Shown piece by piece: positions 26,128 through 33,860 of a DNA stretch of 64,000 nt. The stretch is taken from contig NZ_CBFIEO010000003.1 in the NCBI RefSeq assembly GCF_965661665.1, forward strand, positions 1 to 64,000, given 5' to 3'. This DNA is from Cognatiyoonia sp965661665 (GTDB lineage Bacteria > Pseudomonadota > Alphaproteobacteria > Rhodobacterales > Rhodobacteraceae). The notes under the pieces were generated by a model, which was given only the letters and a program-made list of their open reading frames with translations, did no database searches and was not told where the DNA came from. Within the stretch, counting starts at the first letter, position 1. Every line of letters starts with the position of its first letter. Made by a program: the position numbers and the translations under genes.

Positions 26128-26665
26128 GGCGTCTTCCCTTCATATTGTTTGGTGGTCCCATACGGGCTCGGCCCGCTTTTCAGGTAATCGTGGAGCGCGT
26201 CGGCACTGAAAGCCTCCGCCACGACGGTAGGCACGCGATGCACATGGTTCCCGTGGAAGTCGTGACAGCCGAGGCCACTTTCCCACGCATTCGCTTTGAT
26301 CAGCGTGACATGATCGATGTCCAACGGGTCGGAATTCAGCTTCAGCGGCTCATGATAGGCTTGGCAGAAATCAAGTGTGGCAAAGGCGCGCTCATCCGTG
26401 TGTTCCGTATGGAAGCCCAGACAGGAGGTGGCTTCGACCACATCCAAAGCGTCGCGAAACCGCGCCTCCCGAAACCGATAGATCGGATGCCGATCATTGG
26501 GGCGATCATGGCATCCGATGCAGGTGGCCGACGTGATCGGCTGATAGCCAAATGCGCCCACGTGCCCAGCGCATATTGCAAGTTGGCCGGTATCTGCTGC
26601 CACCACATGACTTCTGGCGTGCGGTGACATTCCGCACAAGCCAATTCGTCTCGGGGTCATTTCAT
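26124..26665 (-). pseudogene. multiheme c-type cytochrome gene with lost heme motifs
   Basis: From ATG 26665 the frame reads M-K-stop (TGA at 26659-26657, likely from CGA) and then DELACAECHRTPEVMWWQQ with a first heme site. A frameshift near 26570 leads to ATCIGCHDRPNDRHP with a second intact site. Three more expected CxxCH sites are damaged: CLGFH, CQAYH and GLGCH each lack one Cys. Later text is DFHGNHVHRVP. The original was a periplasmic multiheme cytochrome heading a three-gene redox operon. Loss of three heme-binding Cys residues shows long-standing decay. Confidence 0.7.
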
Positions 26666-26831
26666 GCCTTTAGTCGTAGTGATTTGAGCGCTCGGCTCTC
26701 AAACCTCGCAGCACGCTAGGGAGTATTGGTTAAGGGATGGTTAAATGGTGAGCGGGCCGTGATGACATTGGCTCAGATGCGCTGTTCAACCGGTTGTGAT
26801 TGTGCATACTGCCGAAAAACTCGGCAGGCAC

Positions 26832-27818
26832 ATGACAGCACTCGATCAGTACGAAAGACTGGAAAGCGAAGGGCTTTGGCGCGAGACGAAAGACGCCCAA
26901 CGCCGCGATACTGTGGTGTCCTTCGGCAACGCCACGTTGGTGATTTCCGATGCCGCTGGTCGCCCCCTAACCCACTGGTCCCTCCCCGCAATCGTCCGTC
27001 TGAACGAAGGCACCAGACCCGCCTTATTCGCACCTCAAGCCGATGCGGATGAAACGTTGGAAATCGCCGACGAATTGATGATTGATGCGATCGAAAAGGT
27101 GCGCAAGACGCTCCTCACTGGCCGCCCCCAAAAGGGTAAACTTCGGTCTGTGCTGATCGTAGCAGGCATCGTTGGCTTTGCAGCCTTGGCAGTCTTTTGG
27201 TTCCCTGGAGCTGTCAGGGAACAAACATTGGGCGTCGTACCCGCCTCCAAACGGGCAGAAATTGACGCCGCCATCCTTCAAAACATCCGCGAAACGGCGG
27301 GGCCGTTCTGTGCTAACGCGCGCGGACGGGCGGCGCTGCAATCGCTGGCGACGCGGCTCTTTGACACTGAACCAAGGCCAACCATTGTCGCAACCTCAAG
27401 CGCCGTTGGCGGCTCCGTCGTTCTCCCCGGTGGCACCATCGTGATCGACAAATCGACTTTTGAAACCGTCGACGAACCCGCGATCACAGCGGGATACATC
27501 CTTGCGGCCCAAGCCCGCGCTGACGCCGCTGATCCCCTTGGGAAGGTGATCGACGGGGCAGGAATTCAGCCGACACTCAGGTTTCTGACGACGGGCGATC
27601 TGGCGGCAGAGCATATCGCGGCCCACGCAAACGCGCTGATCGACCGCGCCGCCCCAAACGCATCGCCCAAGGGACTTGGGGCAATGGCGCAGGACGCCAA
27701 GGTGAACCTCGTACCCTATCTTTCTGAAGTTGGTGGGCCTGAGGCCCCAACCGACTACGAGACAGTGATTGTCTTGCAAGACAATGCTTGGGTCAGCCTT
27801 CAAGGCATCTGCGACTAA
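26832..27818 (+). CDS. membrane-anchored protein with M48-like but degenerate domain
   Basis: The 328-residue product has a cytosolic N-terminal part (MTALDQYERLESEGLWRE), one membrane helix (VLIVAGIVGFAALAVFWF, about residues 105-125) and a periplasmic C-terminal domain. The C-terminal text GGSVVLPGGTIVIDKSTFE resembles the LPGGxIxI strand of M48 peptidases. The helix that should carry HExxH reads ITAGYILAAQARAD and has no such motif, so a catalytically dead relative is possible. It is intact and divergent from the decayed cytochrome operon. ATG 26832 was chosen as the first codon giving the conserved-looking start. Confidence 0.6.
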   Translation: MTALDQYERLESEGLWRETKDAQRRDTVVSFGNATLVISDAAGRPLTHWSLPAIVRLNEGTRPALFAPQADADETLEIADELMIDAIEKVRKTLLTGRPQKGKLRSVLIVAGIVGFAALAVFWFPGAVREQTLGVVPASKRAEIDAAILQNIRETAGPFCANARGRAALQSLATRLFDTEPRPTIVATSSAVGGSVVLPGGTIVIDKSTFETVDEPAITAGYILAAQARADAADPLGKVIDGAGIQPTLRFLTTGDLAAEHIAAHANALIDRAAPNASPKGLGAMAQDAKVNLVPYLSEVGGPEAPTDYETVIVLQDNAWVSLQGICD

Positions 27819-27884
27819 ATCCCAGCCCCAAACGAGGAAAAGCACCGCAAGACACGCGCGAGGCCCTTGCCCGGGAGGGCTCAA

Positions 27885-29120
27885 TCAGTTCTTCAGGGAT
27901 GCGTCCGAAAATTCCATGCCCCGAATGGTTTGCAGGGCTGACTGTTGGTGTGATCCATCCGCAAATGGCCCCGCCGCAACAAACATCAGGTTGCCGCGCA
28001 ACGTTGTCTGCGCTGGAACGCCCAAAGACTGCAAACGTGCCACCAATTGATCTGCGTTCGCATGGACACCAAAGCTACCAACTTGAATGAAGGGCTTCGA
28101 TAGATTTGAGCGGGGTGCCACAGCAAATGCGCGTTGCGTTTGAAGCCTACGATTTGGGTTCAACCGACCGTCATCCCAAACCGGTGCGTCGCCTTTAAAT
28201 GGACCCGCAAGCGCGGTTTGACGACCGGTCGGGTTGGAGGCAGGCACCTCAGGCGTGCCCAAGAACGAAATGGCTGCTTTCGTGCGGGGCCAGACGGGAT
28301 CGCACACAACGCGATGCCCCCGTTCGGTGTGATCCAGGTTACAAGATGCGCCCATAATCCCGCGATCAAGCTCCATCTACACCGCACCACCAGTGGACAG
28401 TGCTACAGCGGCTGCGGGAGACGTCGCCACGGTCGGCGCAGCCATGCCTGGGCATTCGATCAGCTTGCCGGTGTTAGCGCCCGTGTAGCGGATCGGGCTG
28501 TTGGCCATCGCCTCACAAATGTCCGCCATCGTCATGCGCGGAACAGGGTCAACAGTAGGCGTTGGAACCACCGCTGGGGCCGCGGCCACGGATGTACCCG
28601 CAGACGCAAGCCCGCAATCAATCTCTTTACCCGTTGAGCTGCTGATGAACACTGGTTGGATACCGTATTTTCCCTCACAAACGTCAGCCAAGGTCAGCAG
28701 TGGCCGATCGACCAGCGGCGCCGCTGGAACGGGTGCCGGCGCAGGTGTCGTCGCAGTCAGAAGGGCTAGCTTCGCGCACGCCCGTTCGGCTGCTGTCGGC
28801 GCTCGCACCAAAGGTGCGGCGACTGCGGGTGCTTCAACCGCAGCAGCAACGTCTGCCTCTGCTGTGTCTGTCTCCGCGGAATTGGCAAACGTAGGTGTGA
28901 AGTTACACAGCTGCATGCGCGTGCAATCCACCCGTGGCACCCAGTTGGTCACGCCACTGATGCCCGCGCAAATAAACGTACATCCGTTGCTGTCGACATA
29001 TTGATTGCCTGCATAATCAGCCGGAGGAAACTCTGCTGGAACACCGCTAGACGACGCATGTGCCATGCCAGCTGTCGTTGAAATCGCTAAAAGTCCTGCC
29101 AAAATACTGTGCAGTCACAT
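27885..29120 (-). pseudogene. SPOR-domain repeat protein gene broken by TGA and TAG
   Basis: The frame from ATG 29120 is M-stop (TGA 29117-29115, likely from CGA) then LHSILAGLLAISTTAG, a signal peptide. Three diverged units follow, each with Cys, such as LTLADVCEGKYGIQPVF and MTMADICEAMANSP, joined by Ala/Pro-rich linkers. TAG at 28379-28377 interrupts before MELDRGIMGAS; the same frame continues to a C-terminal SPOR domain (KPFIQVGSFGVHANADQLV, GPFADGSHQQSA) that would bind denuded peptidoglycan. The total is 412 codons with no frameshift. A start at TTG 29102 would bypass only the first stop. Confidence 0.75.
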
Positions 29121-29142
29121 AATATCTGCCACGAGATCTTGT

Positions 29143-29153
29143 GGGGGGGGGGG
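29143..29153. repeat. eleven-base G/C homopolymer upstream of the SPOR gene
   Basis: Eleven Gs on the plus strand (C11 on the minus strand) lie 22 bases before the SPOR gene ATG and about 40 bases after the upp stop. Such tracts slip readily and can alter promoter spacing or leader structure; a miscount in the assembly is also possible. Confidence 0.8.
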
Positions 29154-29190
29154 TGCCGCAACACCCCAAACCTGTAAAGGCGAACTTGGC

Positions 29191-29823
29191 CTATTTTGTA
29201 CCGAACATCCGGTCGCCCGCATCCCCTAGCCCTGGCACGATGTAACCGTTTTCATTCAGGTGATTATCTATCGCAGCAGTCACGATTGGCACGTCTGGAT
29301 GCGCCTCCCGCATCCGCGCGATCCCTTCAGGTGCCGCCAAAAGACACATGAAGCGGATGTCATTTGCACCCGCATCTTTCAACTTCTGAATCGCTGCGAC
29401 GGAGGAGTTTCCTGTTGCCAACATCGGGTCTACTGCGATCACCAACCGCTCCGACAATTCGGTCGGCACTTTGAAGTAGTACTCCACAGGCTCCAACGTT
29501 TCTTCATCGCGGTAAAGCCCGACAAAGCCCACCCGCGCCGACGGGATCAATTCTAGGATGCCATCGAGCAACCCGTTCCCCGCCCGCAAGATCGACACCA
29601 AGGCCAACTTCTTGCCCGCCAGCTTTGGCGCGTCCATTGGCTCCAACGGCGTTTCAATCCGCTCCGTCTCCATCGGCAACTCGCGCGTGATCTCATAGGC
29701 CAAAAGCTGACTGACCTCGCGCAGCAATTGCCGGAATTGCGCGGTGGAGGTCGCCTTGTCCCGCATGATGCTCAACTTGTGCTGCACCAAAGGGTGGGTC
29801 ACATAGGTTACGTGCTCGGTCAT
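29191..29823 (-). CDS. upp: uracil phosphoribosyltransferase
   Basis: The 210-residue enzyme makes UMP from uracil and PRPP. Marks include LVSILRAGNGLLDGIL, VGFVGLYRDEETLEPVEYY and the PRPP loop VAIDPMLATGNSSVAAI, plus the C-terminal VPGLGDAGDRMFGT loop that closes on uracil. Length is normal. The ATG overlaps the adenosine deaminase stop (ATGA), so it is the last gene of the salvage operon. Confidence 0.97.
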   Translation of the reverse strand: MTEHVTYVTHPLVQHKLSIMRDKATSTAQFRQLLREVSQLLAYEITRELPMETERIETPLEPMDAPKLAGKKLALVSILRAGNGLLDGILELIPSARVGFVGLYRDEETLEPVEYYFKVPTELSERLVIAVDPMLATGNSSVAAIQKLKDAGANDIRFMCLLAAPEGIARMREAHPDVPIVTAAIDNHLNENGYIVPGLGDAGDRMFGTK

Positions 29824-30806
29824 TCTGCCTCCACTCGGCTTATCAGAAACTGACGTGTTGCATCATCGCAAAAAGCCGCCTCAAGCGCCACACCCGTGAT
29901 CTCACGAAAATCGTCCAAGCTCCAGCCAAACCGCTTTTCCAATTGCACGTATTCATTTGTCATCGTGGTATGAAAGAACGGCGGATCATCGGTCGAGACT
30001 GTTACCTTCACACCAGCTTCCCGCAGTTTCTGAATGGGATGCGCCTCCCAACTCGGCACGGCCTTCAACACAACGTTGGAAACCGGACAAACCTCCAACA
30101 CCACGTCCTGATCGACCAATTGCCGGACGACCTCTGGATCCTGAATGGCCCCAATCCCGTGCCCAACCCGCCCGACACGCAGATCACGCAAAGTCTCTGC
30201 CACCATGCTCGGGCCGCCCCATTCGCCAGCGTGACATGTCAGGTGCAGCCCCGCCTCCCGCGCAACATCAAAGCTATAGGCAAAATCACCGGGACGCCCC
30301 ATCATCTCTGCCCCTGCCATACCGAAACCGACGAGATAATCGCCCGCCGTCTCCGCTGCACACAAAGCAGCAGGCTTGGCCTTCTCCGGCCCTAGATGCC
30401 GCAGGCAGGTGACGATGGTGCGATGCACAATGCCAAAGTCACGCTCAGCTTGTTTTGAGGCTTCTTCCATCGCCGCCAGAAACTCCCGCCACGCGGTCAA
30501 ATCGGACCCACCACAGAAATCCGGCGACACGAACGTCTCGCAATAAATCACCCCATGCGCCGCCGTCTCTTCCAAAGCAGCCAAGGTGAGCCGCTTGAAA
30601 TCCTCTGGCGTCTGGAGCGGCAGACAAGCGGTATCATAGACAGTCAGGAAATGCTCGAAATCGCGGAAGATGTAATTGCCTGCATCATCAAAAATGCCGC
30701 TGATGTCGATGTTTTTCTCCTGCGCCAATCCACGAATGAACGCAGGCGGGGCGGCCGCCTCATGATGCAGATGCAACTCCACTTTTGGCAGGGATTTCAT
30801 ACTCAT
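29820..30806 (-). CDS. add: adenosine deaminase
   Basis: The 328-residue amidohydrolase converts adenosine to inosine. The zinc pair sits in KVELHLHHEAAAPP, a variant of the usual HLHLDGA text. A third ligand lies in LTCHAGEWGG (His with Glu general acid), and the motif VTVSTDDPPFF supplies the last Asp pair. VGHGIGAIQDPE and VCPVSNVVLK are also conserved. ATG 30806 or the ATG two codons later may be the start. It is coupled to deoB and upp by ATGA overlaps. Confidence 0.93.
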   Translation of the reverse strand: MSMKSLPKVELHLHHEAAAPPAFIRGLAQEKNIDISGIFDDAGNYIFRDFEHFLTVYDTACLPLQTPEDFKRLTLAALEETAAHGVIYCETFVSPDFCGGSDLTAWREFLAAMEEASKQAERDFGIVHRTIVTCLRHLGPEKAKPAALCAAETAGDYLVGFGMAGAEMMGRPGDFAYSFDVAREAGLHLTCHAGEWGGPSMVAETLRDLRVGRVGHGIGAIQDPEVVRQLVDQDVVLEVCPVSNVVLKAVPSWEAHPIQKLREAGVKVTVSTDDPPFFHTTMTNEYVQLEKRFGWSLDDFREITGVALEAAFCDDATRQFLISRVEAE

Positions 30807-32017
30807 AAAACGCTTTGACCTTCCCCAGTGTAAGGAACACCCAGATGCGCGGCGACGGTGGCCCCCACATCAACAAACCCCATGTGACCCAATCGCCCTG
30901 CGGGGGGCCCAGACATCAAAACCGGCACCCGTTCGCGCGTGTGATCCGTGCCAACCCACGTCGGGTCATTCCCATGATCGGCTGTGATGATCAACAAATC
31001 ATCGTCCTTCAAGTCTGCCAACACATCGCCCAGCGCGCGATCAAACCACTCCAAATGCCGTGCATAGCCCGACACATCGCGGCGATGGCCATAGGCGCTG
31101 TCAAATTCCACGAAATTTGCAAAGACAAACGCTCCATCCTCTGCCGTTCGCGCATATTGGTGTAAGTGATCGAACAGGGACGCATCCGCCCCCTTCACAA
31201 CATCATCAATCCCACGCATGGAGAAGATATCACCAATCTTGCCCACTGCATGGACAGGATGCCCCGCCGCATGAACCTGATCGCAAAGCGTAGGCGCAGG
31301 CGGCGCGATGGCGAAATCCTTGCGGTTTTGCGTCCGCTTGAACCCTGTCTTGGCATCCCCAATAAACGGCCGCGCGATGACGCGCCCGACCTTCATCTCA
31401 TGCACCATCGGCGCAAGACCCTCACAGAGCTTGAGCAATCGCTCGAGGCCGAACGCCTCCTCATGCGCCGCGATCTGCAAAACAGAGTCGACGGAGGTGT
31501 AGCAAATCGGGAAGCCCGTCTCGATATGCTGCGGGCCGAAGTCATCGATAATCGCCGTGCCAGACCCGTGGCAGTTGCCCCAGATCGCATCCACACTCGC
31601 AAGCTCACAAATCCGCTGTGTCACAGCCTCTGGAAAGGCCGGCTGTTCATTCGGGAACACGTGCCACTGCCACGGCACCGGCACACCTGCTAATTCCAAA
31701 TGACCTGTCGGTGTGTCCTTGCCATGCGACACCTCCGTCGCCGCGCCCCAAGCCCCGCGCAGCTCCCCCGTCAAAGGCAGATGATAGGCGCCAGAGGCGA
31801 GCTTCAACGCCTTTCCTAGCCCCAGACTGAGCATGTTTGGCACCGCCAAAGGTCCGCTACGCCCGTCGTCTGCCAAACCAGCCGCACAGGCTTTCGCGAT
31901 GTGGCCCACCGTGTTCGCACCCGTGTCCGGCACGCCGTCGTTGAAAAACTGACCCGCATCCGGTGCGCCGCCGATTCCGACGCTGTCGATCACAACCAGA
32001 AACGCGCGCGGCATCAC
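30803..32017 (-). CDS. deoB: phosphopentomutase
   Basis: The 404-residue metalloenzyme interconverts ribose 1- and 5-phosphates and the deoxy forms. Alkaline-phosphatase-superfamily metal sites are seen in VVIDSVGIGGAPDA, and ITADHGNDPTWVGTDHTRE near the end. DTPTGHLELAG carries the phospho-acceptor Thr. Length is normal. The gene overlaps deoA and add by four bases on either side, linking nucleoside phosphorolysis to the pentose phosphate pathway. Confidence 0.97.
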   Translation of the reverse strand: MMPRAFLVVIDSVGIGGAPDAGQFFNDGVPDTGANTVGHIAKACAAGLADDGRSGPLAVPNMLSLGLGKALKLASGAYHLPLTGELRGAWGAATEVSHGKDTPTGHLELAGVPVPWQWHVFPNEQPAFPEAVTQRICELASVDAIWGNCHGSGTAIIDDFGPQHIETGFPICYTSVDSVLQIAAHEEAFGLERLLKLCEGLAPMVHEMKVGRVIARPFIGDAKTGFKRTQNRKDFAIAPPAPTLCDQVHAAGHPVHAVGKIGDIFSMRGIDDVVKGADASLFDHLHQYARTAEDGAFVFANFVEFDSAYGHRRDVSGYARHLEWFDRALGDVLADLKDDDLLIITADHGNDPTWVGTDHTRERVPVLMSGPPAGRLGHMGFVDVGATVAAHLGVPYTGEGQSVL

Positions 32018-33318
32018 CCGACCTCCGCCAAGATCAGCTTGGGCGTCGCGCCCGCTTCATCCACAATCGTCATGGCTGCCAATACAGCCTTGGCCGCCGC
32101 TTCCGCCGCGTCCTCATCCGCCGCATGGATCGTCACCAATGGCTGACCGCGTTCAACTTTCGCATTCAAATCAATAATCTCCGACAGCCCAACCGCGGGA
32201 TCAATGTTGTCGGTCTCGACCCGCCGTCCACCGCCAAGCCCCACGACAACATTGCCCAACCCTTGCCCATCCATCGCGGCAACATAGCCGCTCCGCGGGG
32301 CCAAAACATCACCCACAACAGGCGCGGAAGGTAAATGCGTACGCCAGTCGTCGGCCATATCTGGCGGACCACCCAAGGCGGACACCATATTAGCAAAGCG
32401 TTTCAACGCCGATCCATCGCCAAGGCTATCCTCCAGCTTAATCTTGGCAAGCGCCCGCTCCTGCCCCGAAATCTCCAGAACCACGGATCCTAGCGCCACG
32501 GCGAGGTCCACCAACCGCGGCGCCACATCGACGTTGCCGGACAGAACTTCCATACAAATGCTCACTTCCAAAGCGTTGCCCAAGGCTGGTGCCAAAGGCT
32601 GAGACATATCAGTGATCAACGCCTTCGTAGGACACCCGGCGCCAGTCGCCGTTTCCGCCAGCGCCTCCGCCAGTTCCCGCGCCTCTTCTTCCGATTTCAT
32701 GAATGCGCCCGATCCGGTCTTTACATCCAAGACCAAACCATCCAGCCCCGCCGCCAGCTTCTTCGACAGGATCGACGCGGTGATGAGATCGACGCTCTCG
32801 ACCGTTCCTGTCACATCCCGAATGCCGTAAAGCCGCCGATCTGCAGGCGCGATTTGCCCCGTGGCCCCGATAATCGCAAAGCCGACGGAGTCGATGATCT
32901 GCCGCAACCGCCGCTCTGGAACGTCGGTCGACACACCCGGGATCGCCTCCAACTTGTCCAACGTCCCGCCCGTATGCCCCAATCCGCGCCCCGAAATCAT
33001 CGGTACATAGACACCGCAAGCCGCCAACATCGGCGCAAGAATAAGCGAGACACAATCCCCAATCCCGCCTGTCGAATGTTTGTCCAGAGCAGGCGCATCC
33101 AATGACCACTTGAGCACATCACCACTATCCCGCATTCCACGGGTCAACGCCACGCGCCCCTCCGGCCCCAAACCGTTGAGGCACGCCGCCATTGCAAAGG
33201 CCCCCGCTTGCGCGTCAGACACTGCGCCGCTTGCCAACCCATTGGTAAACCACACCAATTCTGCTTCAGTCGGCGCCACCTTCCGACGCACCTTGGCTAT
33301 GATGGAGCTGGCATCCAC
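32014..33318 (-). CDS. deoA: thymidine phosphorylase
   Basis: The 434-residue enzyme cleaves thymidine with phosphate. The family signature SGRGLGHTGGTLDKLEAIPG is present, along with HSTGGIGDCVSLILAP for phosphate binding and LDVKTGSGAFMKS. It lies between cdd (2-base gap) and deoB (ATGA overlap). All catalytic regions look intact and length is normal. Confidence 0.97.
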   Translation of the reverse strand: MDASSIIAKVRRKVAPTEAELVWFTNGLASGAVSDAQAGAFAMAACLNGLGPEGRVALTRGMRDSGDVLKWSLDAPALDKHSTGGIGDCVSLILAPMLAACGVYVPMISGRGLGHTGGTLDKLEAIPGVSTDVPERRLRQIIDSVGFAIIGATGQIAPADRRLYGIRDVTGTVESVDLITASILSKKLAAGLDGLVLDVKTGSGAFMKSEEEARELAEALAETATGAGCPTKALITDMSQPLAPALGNALEVSICMEVLSGNVDVAPRLVDLAVALGSVVLEISGQERALAKIKLEDSLGDGSALKRFANMVSALGGPPDMADDWRTHLPSAPVVGDVLAPRSGYVAAMDGQGLGNVVVGLGGGRRVETDNIDPAVGLSEIIDLNAKVERGQPLVTIHAADEDAAEAAAKAVLAAMTIVDEAGATPKLILAEVG

Positions 33319-33320
33319 TG

Positions 33321-33713
33321 CTAAACCTTCGACATGTAAGCTTGATCAAACACACCAGGTAGCAACGCTCCAACCGTTGTCGTGAGTTCGGTACCATCCG
33401 TCGTGCCCAAAGTTACAAGAGCCTCGCCCGCCGCAAACTCTGCCAACTTCTGACGGCATCCCCCACACGGGCTGACAGGCTTTGGGCTGTCGGCAATCAC
33501 GGCGACTTCCGCAATCCCCCGCTCCCCCGCCGCAACCATCGCGGCAATCGCACCCGCTTCGGCGCATGTTCCTTCGGGATAGGCCACGTTTTCGACGTTG
33601 CAGCCAACAAAAACCGCGCCCGATACGGTGCGTACAGCCGCCCCAACCTTGAAGTTTGAATAGGGCGCATGGGCGTTTTCACGAACCTTCCGCGCGTCAT
33701 CCATCAAGGTCAT
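33321..33713 (-). CDS. cdd: cytidine deaminase
   Basis: The 130-residue enzyme deaminates cytidine to uridine. Zinc ligands are Cys in EGTCAEAGAIAAM (with the catalytic Glu) and the pair in PVSPCGGCRQKLAEFA. NVENVAYPEG contacts substrate. It is the first gene of the salvage operon and is divergent from maeB, with a palindrome-rich spacer between them. GGAGATAGATT before the ATG is a fair ribosome site. Confidence 0.96.
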   Translation of the reverse strand: MTLMDDARKVRENAHAPYSNFKVGAAVRTVSGAVFVGCNVENVAYPEGTCAEAGAIAAMVAAGERGIAEVAVIADSPKPVSPCGGCRQKLAEFAAGEALVTLGTTDGTELTTTVGALLPGVFDQAYMSKV

Positions 33714-33746
33714 AATCTATCTCCCTCTGGCCGTCTCTCGACAGTA

Positions 33747-33761
33747 TTGAACACCATTCAA
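33747..33761. promoter_or_regulatory. TTGAA-N5-TTCAA inverted repeat upstream of cdd
   Basis: TTGAA (33747-33751) and TTCAA (33757-33761) form an inverted repeat 34 bases before the cdd start. It shares half-sites with the palindrome at 33801, so both may bind the same regulator. Confidence 0.4.
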
Positions 33762-33800
33762 GATGCAAGCTGGAATTACTGCTTCCCCCTGCTTCACCAA

Positions 33801-33814
33801 TTCAATATATTGAA
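33801..33814. promoter_or_regulatory. 14-base perfect palindrome between cdd and maeB
   Basis: TTCAATATATTGAA is a perfect palindrome midway in the cdd-maeB spacer. Its AT-rich core could also serve as a promoter element. It may be an operator for the salvage operon, for maeB, or for both. Confidence 0.5.
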
Positions 33815-33824
33815 CAAATTAAAG

Positions 33825-33844
33825 ATAGTTTAATATTAAACTAT
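33825..33844. promoter_or_regulatory. 20-base perfect palindrome upstream of maeB
   Basis: ATAGTTTAATATTAAACTAT is a perfect 20-base palindrome ending four bases before the GGAGG ribosome site of maeB. Its place suggests an operator that blocks transcription or translation initiation of maeB, or a hairpin in the leader. Confidence 0.6.
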
Positions 33845-33860
33845 ATTGGAGGACCGCAGC

